DNA of 64,000 nt, taken from positions 62,001 to 126,000 of the forward strand of contig NZ_FQZS01000009.1 of the NCBI RefSeq assembly GCF_900142105.1. Reading direction: 5' to 3'. The notes under the pieces are model-generated. The model was given only the letters and a program-made list of their open reading frames with translations, was not told where the DNA came from and ran no database searches. Below, piece by piece: positions 27,361 to 36,556 of this stretch; position 1 is the stretch's first letter; every line of letters begins with the position of its first letter. The stretch comes from Lutispora thermophila DSM 19022 (GTDB lineage Bacteria > Bacillota > Clostridia > Lutisporales > Lutisporaceae). A program made the translations under genes and the position numbers.

Positions 27361-28185
27361 TCATTCTGGCCTTGAGTATACTATAGTATCTCCTATTCTT
27401 TGAACCTTGTAGGCAGATGAGATCCTCCCTACGGATTCTGAATGTCCTAGAAAAATAAATCCTCCCGGATTTAAGGTCTCGTAAAAGCTGGATAAAACAC
27501 TTTTTCTTGATTCATCATCGAAATATATTAAGCAATTCCTGCAAAATATGAAATCATATCCCCTAATATTACTCATTTCCTTTTCATCCATCAGATTGAT
27601 TCGTTTAAAAGTCACAGATTTTCTTACATTGTGATTGACAAGGTATTTGTTATTGAGCCTTGTAAAGTACTTATCCAAATATTCAAGAGGCACATCTCTT
27701 ACGGCCCTACTTTCATAGAGTCCGATTCTAGCAGCCTCCAATACTTTTGTATTTATGTCGGAAGCAAGTATTTCAATTTCCCACTCCTGAGGCTTTTCAA
27801 GCATTTCCTGAAGAATGATGGACAATGTATAAGGTTCTTCTCCTGTGGAACAAGCTGCGCTCCATATTTTTATTTTTCTACTATCACCTTTTTGTCTAAC
27901 GAAAATAGGCAGTACATCTTCTGCAAAATTGCGCAACTGAGGAAAATCTCTAAAAAAATATGTCTCGTTCACTGTTAACTCATTTATCAACTTGTCAAAC
28001 TCAGAAGTATCATTTGAAAATTTCAACATCATGTAATACTGGTTTAAACTTTCCATATCAAGCAACTCTGCACATCTTTCTATCCTTTTTTCCACATAAT
28101 ACTTCTTGCTTGGTTCATAATATATTCCTGTTTTTTTATAAATCAGTCTTGCAAACTTATCGAATAATTCATCAGATAATATCAT
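27361..28185 (-). CDS. cheR: Protein-glutamate methyltransferase CheR
   Basis: A 274-residue SAM-dependent methyltransferase that methylates receptor glutamates during adaptation. Motifs are NETYFFRD, the SAM loop SAACSTGEEPYT and FCRNCLIYFD. It begins 14 bases inside the tail of a HEAT-repeat remnant and lies just before cheA. There is no C-terminal TPR region. Its substrate is probably the double-headed receptor of the same operon. Confidence 0.94.
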   Translation of the reverse strand: MILSDELFDKFARLIYKKTGIYYEPSKKYYVEKRIERCAELLDMESLNQYYMMLKFSNDTSEFDKLINELTVNETYFFRDFPQLRNFAEDVLPIFVRQKGDSRKIKIWSAACSTGEEPYTLSIILQEMLEKPQEWEIEILASDINTKVLEAARIGLYESRAVRDVPLEYLDKYFTRLNNKYLVNHNVRKSVTFKRINLMDEKEMSNIRGYDFIFCRNCLIYFDDESRKSVLSSFYETLNPGGFIFLGHSESVGRISSAYKVQRIGDTIVYSRPE

Positions 28186-28360
28186 CTTCCCACCTCTTTA
28201 TCGCCCATAGCTTCTTAGCAGCTTCTCTCACTTCTTTTTCTCGCTTCTCCAGCACTCTTTGCAGCATATTGGCTGCTTTGCTGTCATTCAAAAAACCCAA
28301 TGCATGAGCGGCAGCTTTCTTGTGAGGGTATCGCTGCTGCAAGGGCATATTTTGAAATGC
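28172..28360 (-). pseudogene. HEAT-repeat protein remnant
   Basis: About 60 codons with a HEAT-type helical repeat (HALGFLNDSKAANML, EVREAAKKLWAI) and no start. It ends in a TGA overlapping cheR, as in a once-coupled gene. The 5' part is lost. Confidence 0.5.
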
Positions 28361-28478
28361 TCATGACATTATAACTGCTGAATCTATGTTAATTGTACGC
28401 AATGGTACTCACCCTCACATCTGTTGATGGCTTTTCGGTTATCAGCCTTTTTATGTCTGTTCATTCAATAGGCTTAGA

Positions 28479-29939
28479 TTATTTATATTGCACGTCTTTT
28501 ATCTTATTCATGATTCTATGGAAAGAATCTTGTGAATAAAGCACCCCTAATATGGCATCAAGTTCGGTTTTAAACAGATGAAATTCCTCAAGAGGTTTTA
28601 TAGAATCAAAAATATTAATGATCTTTCTGGCATCATATCCATCTACAATGACTCCTGTTTCTATGCCATGGAACTCCATCTGTCTTTTCATTTCAATGAG
28701 AGCCTTAACTTCAGTTTCACCCAATATATCCAATGAGCTCAAATCAATAAGAATAATTAGGGTTGATGCCTTATCAACCATATCCATAAAATTCCTAAGT
28801 CTATTGACAAAATCCGTTTTTTTCGCTTTAAAAACTCTAAATAAATGCTTTCCTTTTGTATAGTTGTAAGCTCTTTCCGTCAGCTCTACCATTTGTGTTC
28901 GAATATTGGAACAAAAGTCTTCTTCAGCATTCCATTGGTCGTCACACATTTTTAGGATATGTAAAAATAATTCATTGAAATCTCTTATAAATGTGCTTAT
29001 TTTATTTTTATCCTTCATTCTGCCACAGGCATTGGCAGCTTCCAGGTATAAAGATTCTATTGTAGAAAGTTCTTCCTTACTTATATTAAGCTCTTTGGAT
29101 TCATTAAAAAGCATATTATATAGTTTCATAAAGACTCTTAGAATAATGATATAAGAAATATCATCTCCATTGCTGAAGCAATAATCATTTTCCTCCAGTT
29201 TGCTTCTGGATAAATCTACAATGTTTATCCTTTCTACATAAGACAGGGCAAAATAGGTATATAACTCAGCTTCCTCAATGTCTGTACATAGTATTATGTC
29301 AAAAGTTCTAATTTCATTATCCCTTGATAACTCGGAAAAGTAACTGTCTCCTATGCTGGAATACACAAGATTCCCAATTTCCCCAATGGTCTTTAAGATC
29401 ATCATGAATACAGGAGATACCATGGGTGCATCCTCTTCTATAAAGAAGGTTATATAAAATCTGTTTTTACCTTTAGGTTTTTTATTCAAAAGGGAAGAAA
29501 CTATTCCCTTGGCAGACTCTTCAGTAGCATTTTTTTCCCCGCCCTTTTTATTAGCTCTTATAAAAGCTTCGATCATTTCCTTAATTCTTGTAGCATCATT
29601 GATAAAATCATCCATCATCTCCTGAGAGCCCTGTTCTTTTTTATGTTGGAGCATCTTTTTAACCATATCCAAGCCTTTGAAGCATAAAGACACTATGCTT
29701 TGATCAAACAGTATGGAATTGTTCCTTGCACCATCAAGCATGTCCTCGATTTTGTGCATAATGTCTCCAATATCCTCATATCCCACCATCTGTGAAGAAC
29801 CTTTGATTGTATGAGCTATTCTGAACAACTCATTGACATCAGTGGAGGAATATTCCATCTCAAGCCGGATAAGGCATTCTTCCGCCTTTTGAAGCATATC
29901 TTCTGTTTCTTCCATATAGTACTGGATCATGGCATCCAT
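28479..29939 (-). CDS. Hpt-P2-STAS phosphotransfer protein
   Basis: About 486 residues with an unusual domain order. An Hpt domain holds the phospho-accepting His43 (IAHTIKGSS). After a linker, residues about 155-255 look like a CheA P2 (CheY-binding) domain (FYITFFIEEDAPM, TDIEEAELYTYFA). A helical stretch follows, then a C-terminal STAS-like domain (LIILIDLSSLDILGETEVKA...GVIVDGYDA). There is no kinase or CheW domain. It may take phosphate from CheA or CheY and pass the signal to an anti-sigma-like or STAS partner. The ATG at 29937-29939 is eight bases after AGGCGG. Confidence 0.78.
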   Translation of the reverse strand: MDAMIQYYMEETEDMLQKAEECLIRLEMEYSSTDVNELFRIAHTIKGSSQMVGYEDIGDIMHKIEDMLDGARNNSILFDQSIVSLCFKGLDMVKKMLQHKKEQGSQEMMDDFINDATRIKEMIEAFIRANKKGGEKNATEESAKGIVSSLLNKKPKGKNRFYITFFIEEDAPMVSPVFMMILKTIGEIGNLVYSSIGDSYFSELSRDNEIRTFDIILCTDIEEAELYTYFALSYVERINIVDLSRSKLEENDYCFSNGDDISYIIILRVFMKLYNMLFNESKELNISKEELSTIESLYLEAANACGRMKDKNKISTFIRDFNELFLHILKMCDDQWNAEEDFCSNIRTQMVELTERAYNYTKGKHLFRVFKAKKTDFVNRLRNFMDMVDKASTLIILIDLSSLDILGETEVKALIEMKRQMEFHGIETGVIVDGYDARKIINIFDSIKPLEEFHLFKTELDAILGVLYSQDSFHRIMNKIKDVQYK

Positions 29940-29986
29940 CAATATCACCGCCTAATATCATGTAATATCAATCCTTTATAGATTGG

Positions 29987-30397
29987 CTATTTCACTATCT
30001 CAATAATGGATTTTCTCCACCGTTCCAGCTTCTGAACAGAATAATCAATCACCCCTATAACATGATCCATGCTTCTAAAAGGCTTCAGGATATAATCATT
30101 AGCACCATATTCAAGAGAATTCAATATTTTTTCCATGGTAGAATGCCCTGACATCATGATCACCTGAGTTAAAGCATCGTATCTTTTTATCTCTTTTAAG
30201 AGCTCAATACCATTCATCTCATGGAAATCTGTATCCACCAATACAATGTGATATTTGTCTTTTTTAACTTTTTCAAAAGCTTCCATGGCACTTTGAGTAG
30301 TTTCAACAACATAGGTTTCCTGTTCCAAAAGTTTTTTAATGTCATATAATATATTTTCATCTTCGTCAACTATCAAAACCTTATATTTATATTTCAT
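29987..30397 (-). CDS. CheY-like single-domain response regulator
   Basis: A 136-residue receiver domain. The acidic pair is D11 and D13, the phospho-acceptor is D55 (VLVDTDFHEMNG), and the conserved lysine lies in YILKPF near 105. There is no output domain. It sits between cheB and the Hpt-P2-STAS gene, so it probably carries phosphate within this pathway rather than to a flagellar motor, since no flagellar genes are visible. Confidence 0.9.
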   Translation of the reverse strand: MKYKYKVLIVDEDENILYDIKKLLEQETYVVETTQSAMEAFEKVKKDKYHIVLVDTDFHEMNGIELLKEIKRYDALTQVIMMSGHSTMEKILNSLEYGANDYILKPFRSMDHVIGVIDYSVQKLERWRKSIIEIVK

Positions 30398-30445
30398 TAG
30401 AAACCTCCATACGATTTAAAAATACATAGCATTAAACTTGTTGCC

Positions 30446-31525
30446 CTAAACTCTTCTAACAGCTTTAATTATCTCATCAGCTATCCTGTATGATGGCACC
30501 ACAATCTCAGCGCCTCCTCTTTCTATGGCTTCCCTAGGCATGCCAAAAACCACTGCTGTGGATTCATCCTCAGCTATTGTGATACCTCCGGCCTTTCTTA
30601 TCTTTACCATGGCATCTGCTCCATCGTCACCCATTCCGGTCATAAGCACGCCTATCACATTCTTGCCACCAAAAGTATCCAATACAGCTTCCATGGTCAC
30701 ATTGACAGAAGGCATAAAAACTGTTTTAGGAGTGGTTGGCAATCTGATGGTCCCATTTTCTCCTCTCACCACCAACTGGTATCCTCCAGGAGCAACATAT
30801 CCTATACCGTTACGAAGCACATCACCGGCCTTGGCTTCCCTTATGGGTATCCGACAGGCAGCATCCAACCTTTTTGCAAATGAAGATGTAAAATAAGGAG
30901 GCATGTGCTGTATGATAATTATGGCAGCCTGAAGATCCTGAGGCAGCATTGGCAAAACCTCCATTAACGTACTTGGACCGCCGGTAGAAATACCTATTAC
31001 AACAACCTTTGATAATTCATTGTTCATTGCGAAATCCTGTTTTTTCATAGATTCTGTCTTCTTTTGCCCAGACAAGTTATTGGATCTTTGCATTCGATAG
31101 TTGATACTCTTCCTATTTGCACTCTTATAAGCCAGCTTTACTTTTTCTATTAACTCCCTGCCAACTATGTAAATATCGGAAGATACGGTGCCCGACGGCT
31201 TTGCAACATAATCAAAAGCCCCTAGCTCCAAAGCCTCAAAAGTAGTCAAGGCCCCTTCCTCAGTCAGCGAGCTGACCATCAAAACAGGCATTTCCGGATA
31301 ATCACTCAGTATGTATTGCATTGATGTCAATCCGTCCATAACAGGCATATTGATGTCCATAGTAACCACATCTGGCTTCAAATCATGCACTTTTTCAATG
31401 GCATCCTGACCGTTCCTCGCTGTTCCTACTACTTCAATACTCGGGTCCGTCATCATTATCTCTTTTAAAGCCTTTCTCATAAGAGCTGAATCATCCACAA
31501 TCAATACTTTTATTTTGTCTGTCAA
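30446..31525 (-). CDS. cheB: Protein-glutamate methylesterase/glutamine deamidase CheB
   Basis: About 359 residues: a receiver domain (VLIVDDSA, MDINMPVMDG) and a methylesterase domain with the Ser-His-Asp triad in GISTGGPS, IIQHMPPYF and GMGDDGADAM. It removes methyl groups from receptors and is activated by CheA. TTG start at 31523-31525 after AGGTGA gives the usual MTDKIKVLIVDD opening; a GTG and an ATG just upstream overlap that site. It is a standard partner of CheR. Confidence 0.94.
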   Translation of the reverse strand: MTDKIKVLIVDDSALMRKALKEIMMTDPSIEVVGTARNGQDAIEKVHDLKPDVVTMDINMPVMDGLTSMQYILSDYPEMPVLMVSSLTEEGALTTFEALELGAFDYVAKPSGTVSSDIYIVGRELIEKVKLAYKSANRKSINYRMQRSNNLSGQKKTESMKKQDFAMNNELSKVVVIGISTGGPSTLMEVLPMLPQDLQAAIIIIQHMPPYFTSSFAKRLDAACRIPIREAKAGDVLRNGIGYVAPGGYQLVVRGENGTIRLPTTPKTVFMPSVNVTMEAVLDTFGGKNVIGVLMTGMGDDGADAMVKIRKAGGITIAEDESTAVVFGMPREAIERGGAEIVVPSYRIADEIIKAVRRV

Positions 31526-31599
31526 AGTCATCACCTGTTAATTTATAATAAATCTGGCATTCTCCTAAGCAGAAATATATTAAGGCTTGGGAATAATAC

Positions 31600-33081
31600 C
31601 TATTTAATTATAAAATTCAGCACCTTGCTGATATCCAAAATTAATATCATTCTTTTTCCCTCATTTAGTTTCCCCACGCCTTCCACATAATCGGTATCAA
31701 CACCGTTGCTCAATGAATCAGGCGGTGCTTCTATAAGAGTTTTTTCAAATGTAAGCACTTCTGAAACCGAATCTACTACAATTCCGGTCCTTTTCCCATT
31801 GAAATCAATGATGATAATTCTAGTAGCATCAGTTATCTGTTTCTCCGGGAGATTGAAAAATTTTCTAAGATTCAGCGCGGGGATCACATTTCCTCTTAAG
31901 TTTACAATTCCCTCAATATAGTAAGGAGCCCTAGGTATTTTAGTAACCTCCGTCATTCTGTTTATTTCCTGAACATTGGCTATCTTAACTCCATACTCCA
32001 CCGAATCTATTTTAAAGGTTACCAACTGCTCTTCATCAACCATCTGTCTTCCTGTTCTTTTCTCATCTTCATCCTGTTCATAAATACCATCTGTAGCCTT
32101 GATTCCGCTGATTTCATCTAGTGAAATCAATTTAGATGGTTCAAGCATTAGAATCATACGTTTGCCATCATTTAGCTTGGCTACTCCTTTCAGTTGTTCC
32201 TCACTTTGTGTTGAGAATTTTGGCGGAGGTTGAATGATGCTTTTTGGCACTCTCAAAACCTCTAAAACCTTGTCCACCATGATTCCAGCAGTAAAATTTC
32301 CCATGTCCACTACAAGTATTCTGGTATAATCATTAATATCCATGTGTTCCATCCCAAAATATGTCCTCAAGTTTATAATGGGAAGTAGGTTATTGCGTAT
32401 GGAAACTACCCCCTCTATGTAGTCTTCACAGTTTGGAACCTTCACGATTTGAGGTGTACGGATAATTTCTTTAACCTGCATGATTCCAATGGCATATTCT
32501 TCTTCATCCAATAGGAATGAAACCAATTGCTCTTCATCGATGGACTCGGTACCGGTACTATACAGCATTGCACCAGTATTATGCAGACTTTCATCTTGTC
32601 CTCTTATCCTGCCTTCTCCATCATTATCAACTCTCAAGGCTCTTACAACATCCAGCAGCATTACAAGCCTGTTTCCGCTATCCAGCTTCACAACGCCTTT
32701 TAAGTAATCTGAATCCACATTTCTTACAATCTGCGGCGTATCCTCTATATCCGCCATACTTACCCTCATTACTTCTGATACCTTATCCACAATCATACCT
32801 GTTGCTTTACCGTCAACGTCAATTACAAGGACTCTGCTGTTTTCGTCTTTTGCCTTCCTCTCCATATTAAACCATATTCTCCCATCGATAATGGGAAGGA
32901 CATTGCCTCTTAGATTGCATGCTCCTTCTACATAGCAGGGTGCATTAGGCACTCTTGTGATGTCAGGAACCCTGATGATCTCCTTCACATTCATGATATC
33001 AATCCCGAACTCATCCTCTCCAAGCAGGAAGGTAACTAGCTGGCGTTCGGTAAAGCTGGCATTGTTTATACCAGTAGCCAT
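31600..33081 (-). CDS. Adaptor with three CheW domains
   Basis: About 493 residues made of three CheW domains in a row (about 10-150, 170-325 and 345-490). Each repeats EEYAIGIMQVKEIIRxP-like starts, VxLRxNxLPxIxLR middles and NGKRMILML ends. CheW couples receptors to CheA; three in one chain could bridge several receptors or kinases. The ATG at 33079-33081 follows GGAGGGG. Four bases separate it from the receptor gene on the 3' side. The decayed gene at 24257 was probably a paralogue. Confidence 0.92.
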   Translation of the reverse strand: MATGINNASFTERQLVTFLLGEDEFGIDIMNVKEIIRVPDITRVPNAPCYVEGACNLRGNVLPIIDGRIWFNMERKAKDENSRVLVIDVDGKATGMIVDKVSEVMRVSMADIEDTPQIVRNVDSDYLKGVVKLDSGNRLVMLLDVVRALRVDNDGEGRIRGQDESLHNTGAMLYSTGTESIDEEQLVSFLLDEEEYAIGIMQVKEIIRTPQIVKVPNCEDYIEGVVSIRNNLLPIINLRTYFGMEHMDINDYTRILVVDMGNFTAGIMVDKVLEVLRVPKSIIQPPPKFSTQSEEQLKGVAKLNDGKRMILMLEPSKLISLDEISGIKATDGIYEQDEDEKRTGRQMVDEEQLVTFKIDSVEYGVKIANVQEINRMTEVTKIPRAPYYIEGIVNLRGNVIPALNLRKFFNLPEKQITDATRIIIIDFNGKRTGIVVDSVSEVLTFEKTLIEAPPDSLSNGVDTDYVEGVGKLNEGKRMILILDISKVLNFIIK

Positions 33082-33099
33082 TACTATCCCCTCCATTCT

Positions 33100-35046
33100 T
33101 TACATATTCTGAAGTTCATCAGCCAATCCTGATATCTCTTCAATAGCTTCAGCAAGTTCCTGCATACCCTTTGCCTGTTGATTTGCAGCAGCTGCTGCCT
33201 GTTCAGCTCCACTGCTGGCTTCCTGGGCAGCAGTAGCAATCTGGTCTACACCTTTCTTTGCCTGCTCCAGAGCCACCAGGGATTCTTCTGAACCCTTCAG
33301 AATTTCTCTTGCTCCTTCAAGTATCCTTATCATGCTCTCTTCTATAACATTGAGATTGTGGGTGGTCTTCCTTGCCTTTTCTACTTCTGCTAAAGAAGTT
33401 TTGCTGGAAAGGTCAATATCCGCTGCAACCCTTTGAATCTGGTTTTGTATGCCTCTTACAAGATCCTTGATCTTGTCTGTGTTTTCTGCAGACTCATTGG
33501 CCAAAGCTCTTATATCACCTGCAACTACAGAGAAACCTCTACCGAATTCTCCTGCCCTTGCTGCTTCAATGGAACCGTTTACAGCCAACATATTTGTTTG
33601 AATAGATACGTTTACTATTGCATCAACAATTTTATCAATCCTTCTGGTGGTTTCCTCCAGGTTCTTTATATTCTTAGCTGACACCATGCTGGATTCTGCA
33701 GAAGCGGAAATACCTGCAATCAAATTATCAACAGCTATCTTGTTTGCTTCCAGAAGATTCTGCAGCTCCTCTATCTTATCCGCTGAGAATTTTGCTCTTT
33801 CACTCATTTGCTTCGCAGCAACAGCAAGTCTTTCAGCCAATTTTGCAGCATTGTCGGTAAGCTCAGCCTGAGCCTGGGCACCGGAGGCTATCTGCTGCAT
33901 GGCTTTCAATATCTCGTTTGCAGTGGAGTTGGCCTCTTCCACATTGGCCGACAATTCCTCAGCGGCAGCTGCAAGAGATTCAGATGATTTTTGTGCATCG
34001 GTAGATACTTTTAAATCTTCTGCCATCTGTGCCAAATCCGCAGCACCAGCATTCAATTCATTGAAGGCTCTGTTTTGCATCTGGATTGACTTTTCCACTT
34101 CCTCTGCAGCACTGCTTTGTTGATCTGCAGCCACTGCAACCTGTTCAGCCAACACCAGGAACTCACCTGCTCCTTTATTTGCATCCACTGCATTCTGTGA
34201 TATCTCTGCAACACCATCTCTCACAGTAATAATCTCTTCATTTATTTTTACAAGATCAGCAGTGGTTTTCTTTGCCTTTTCCACTTCTTCATTGGCTGCT
34301 TTACCGGCATTTTGGATGTCAGCTACAACAATTTTTACATTGTTTTGTATCTCATTTACTAGTTCTGTAATGTTTCTAGCCGATTTTTCCGAGATCTCCG
34401 CAAGGTTTCTCACTTCATCAGCTACCACAGCAAATCCTTTTCCATGCTCACCGGCCCTGGCAGCTTCTATAGCCGCATTGAGAGCAAGCAGGTTGGTCTG
34501 ATCCGCAATTCTCACCACAGCCTGCACTATTTCTCCTATCTCATTGGATTGGTTTTCCAGTTCTCCCACCAACTTAACAGATTCCAGGTTGGTTTCAGCA
34601 GATTCCTTAATTCCCTTAATCATCATTTCAATATCATTTGAAGTATTTTCTATTAACTCCTTTGCAATATTAACCCTCTCCAGGGATTCCTTTGCATTCT
34701 TTTCAGCTACAACAGAAGCCTTGTCTATCTGGTTTATGGCAGCCCTTGACTCTTCCGCTGCAGAAGATGCTTCGTTGGCACCTCTGGCAATCTGGGCCAT
34801 CGTTGCACCAAGTTCTTCTGCTGCACTGCTTGCTTCCTCGATGCCGGAGGCAAGCTGTTCTGTTGCAACGGCTATTCTTTCAGCCAACTGCTGCTGTTTT
34901 GCCAATGTTCTGGCTTTCACTTTATCTTGGGCATGTTTTCTGGCAAGTTCCCTTTTTTTCTCCATTTCATCTGTTATTGAAATTGATCCTTGTGATATCC
35001 CCTTCTCCATTCCACTGTTTGAAGGTTTTGCAAGTTTCTTCTCCAT
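33100..35046 (-). CDS. Soluble receptor with two MCP signalling domains
   Basis: A 648-residue, almost wholly coiled-coil protein with no membrane helix and no sensor domain I can see. The hairpin tip that binds CheA/CheW occurs twice: [20 protein letters not shown] near residue 180 and [19 protein letters not shown] near residue 480. Each is flanked by long heptad arms with Glu/Gln-rich methylation-like segments. The two signalling halves differ, so they are probably an old duplication. The input is likely internal or from a partner protein. Confidence 0.9.
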   Translation of the reverse strand: MEKKLAKPSNSGMEKGISQGSISITDEMEKKRELARKHAQDKVKARTLAKQQQLAERIAVATEQLASGIEEASSAAEELGATMAQIARGANEASSAAEESRAAINQIDKASVVAEKNAKESLERVNIAKELIENTSNDIEMMIKGIKESAETNLESVKLVGELENQSNEIGEIVQAVVRIADQTNLLALNAAIEAARAGEHGKGFAVVADEVRNLAEISEKSARNITELVNEIQNNVKIVVADIQNAGKAANEEVEKAKKTTADLVKINEEIITVRDGVAEISQNAVDANKGAGEFLVLAEQVAVAADQQSSAAEEVEKSIQMQNRAFNELNAGAADLAQMAEDLKVSTDAQKSSESLAAAAEELSANVEEANSTANEILKAMQQIASGAQAQAELTDNAAKLAERLAVAAKQMSERAKFSADKIEELQNLLEANKIAVDNLIAGISASAESSMVSAKNIKNLEETTRRIDKIVDAIVNVSIQTNMLAVNGSIEAARAGEFGRGFSVVAGDIRALANESAENTDKIKDLVRGIQNQIQRVAADIDLSSKTSLAEVEKARKTTHNLNVIEESMIRILEGAREILKGSEESLVALEQAKKGVDQIATAAQEASSGAEQAAAAANQQAKGMQELAEAIEEISGLADELQNM

Positions 35047-35158
35047 AACCTTTTATCCTCCTAATCTTAAAATTGTTAATTCCAAGGATTTATTTGATAG
35101 AATGTACAACAGTCAGAAGCATTTCTTTTTCCCTGATTCATCGTACATTCTGACTTAA

Positions 35159-35407
35159 TTAAGTTGCATCATTTACTGTCATGTCACCGGGATTAAAAAT
35201 TATGTAGTACATATTGACACCGTCAACAGTTGGTTCATTTCCTATATAACCGTCACGATACAAAAAAGATATTTTTTGTCGAAGTTCTTCAATATTGCAC
35301 TTTATGTTTCTTTGAATCAAGGACTTGTGAATTTCTGCCAATGTGTTAACTTCAGATTCACAGGTTTTTATGTATCCCAAAAGCTCTTCATCTGTTAATT
35401 GAAGCAT
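35159..35407 (-). CDS. Small protein opening the chemosensory operon
   Basis: About 82 residues, acidic, with an alpha/beta pattern. The middle (NIEELRQKISFLYRDGYIG) resembles a winged helix but no family is clear. The ATG at 35405-35407 is ten bases after AAAGGAG. It is the first gene after the c-di-GMP riboswitch and lies 112 bases before the receptor gene. The role is unknown; it could be an adaptor or regulator. Confidence 0.6.
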   Translation of the reverse strand: MLQLTDEELLGYIKTCESEVNTLAEIHKSLIQRNIKCNIEELRQKISFLYRDGYIGNEPTVDGVNMYYIIFNPGDMTVNDAT

Positions 35408-35550
35408 GTTTCCGCCACTCCTTTGTTTAATCATGATTATTTGTGCATATTGGCCTTTTTAAATCTATTAAGTAATTTATAACTACTTCCGTTTTGTGAA
35501 GTTTAGCAATAAATCCTTTTGTCTCATGTGGAAAACTACAGCCAATTCAT

Positions 35551-35586
35551 TAACAACAAAAGCTATGACAAGTCTGCCATAGCTTT
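35551..35586 (-). terminator. Expression-platform terminator of the c-di-GMP riboswitch
   Basis: AAAGCTATG...CATAGCTTT stem followed by TGTTGTT on the minus strand, about 23 bases after the aptamer and before the first operon gene. Confidence 0.82.
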
Positions 35587-35608
35587 AAATCATAAATCTC
35601 AATACATC

Positions 35609-35686
35609 CTGGCAACCCGACTATCATAGTGATTTCACCTTAGACTCGTAGCTTTGCGTCCTTATTTTTCAATAAGTTTGCCTTTT
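35609..35686 (-). promoter_or_regulatory. Cyclic di-GMP-I riboswitch (GEMM-I)
   Basis: On the minus strand it shows GGCAAAC, a GAAA tetraloop stem, GACGCAAAGC, GAGTCTAAG and GTCGGGTTGCC in the GEMM-I order and spacing. It should make the chemosensory operon respond to the second messenger c-di-GMP. Whether binding turns the operon on or off cannot be read with certainty. Confidence 0.93.
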
Positions 35687-35753
35687 ACATAAGGTTCTAT
35701 TGAATTTTGTCATAGGACTCAAATCCTATTTTGATACTCTGTTCCTAAATACT

Positions 35754-35782
35754 ATGCAACAATTTACCTAAAATGTTGCTTT
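35754..35782 (+). repeat. Left 29-bp inverted repeat (recombination site)
   Basis: Reads ATGCAACAATTTACC...AAAATGTTGCTTT. It is itself a dyad, with arms GCAACA and TGTTGC about an asymmetric centre, the layout of a tyrosine-recombinase core site. Confidence 0.88.
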
Positions 35783-35848
35783 ATCAAAAGCTTATAAGTC
35801 AGATATATCAAGGCTTCATCAATGCACCATATGAATGGCGATTTAAAG

Positions 35849-35877
35849 TTGACATAAAATGCAATGTATTATATTAT
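35849..35877 (+). promoter_or_regulatory. Promoter of the recombinase gene
   Basis: TTGACA and TATTAT with a 17-base spacer, 41 bases before the gene. It lies inside the invertible segment, so its direction changes with it. Confidence 0.75.
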
Positions 35878-35918
35878 CAAGAAAATATATATTTTGTTGC
35901 ATTAGGGAGTGATATTTT

Positions 35919-36479
35919 ATGACAGTAGAACCAATTAGAGACAAGGCAAAAATCAAACAAATGTATCAACTTCTAAAGGTAAAAGATGAGAAATATGCAT
36001 TGCTTTTTAAGTTTGGACTTAACACCGGACTGAGAATCAGTGACATTATCCCATTAAAGGTAAAGGATATAATGACCCCAAATATGCAATTCCAGGATTA
36101 CTTAATATTAAAGGAAAAGAAAACGGGAAAGGTGAAAAAAATAAAGATAAATGATGCTTTGAAGAAGCTAATCAAAGAATATGTCAGAGATACGGGACTA
36201 TCTTATGAGAGTTACTTGTTTCCAAGCAAAAAGGGAGGTTATATTGGTAGAATTCAAGCCTACAGGGTTTTAAAGGAATGCGCCGATATGTTGGGGATAC
36301 AGAATTTTGGCACCCACAGTCTGAGAAAAACATGGGGGTATTGGACCTACAAAATGTCTTTGTATAATATCGGCCTGATAATGGACACCTTCAACCATAG
36401 TTCTCAAAGTATTACTCTGAGATACATTGGAGTGAACCAGGATCAGAAGGATGAGCTTTATTCCTTGGTACAGCTTTAA
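35919..36479 (+). CDS. Compact tyrosine recombinase of the invertible element
   Basis: 186 residues, essentially a catalytic domain with no N-terminal DNA-binding domain of the usual Xer size. Catalytic residues are visible: Arg in TGLRISD, the His-Arg pair in HSLRKT, the second His in FNHSSQ, and Tyr in LRYIG. This kind of enzyme carries out strand exchange at short sites. It is flanked by inverted sites 29 bp long, so inversion, not integration, is the likely reaction. Compact invertases such as FimB/FimE and RecV are comparable. Ribosome binding site GGGAG. Confidence 0.9.
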   Translation: MTVEPIRDKAKIKQMYQLLKVKDEKYALLFKFGLNTGLRISDIIPLKVKDIMTPNMQFQDYLILKEKKTGKVKKIKINDALKKLIKEYVRDTGLSYESYLFPSKKGGYIGRIQAYRVLKECADMLGIQNFGTHSLRKTWGYWTYKMSLYNIGLIMDTFNHSSQSITLRYIGVNQDQKDELYSLVQL

Positions 36480-36556
36480 CTTTTTATATATGCTATAAGA
36501 ATAAAAATTATTCAAAATTTATAGAGGAGAATGTATATTTATGTCGAATACAGTTC

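Noticed and set aside
35919-36479. Prophage or integrative-element integrase
   Set aside because: There are no phage or conjugation genes and no attachment site at a tRNA; the flanking inverted repeats fit an invertible switch better.
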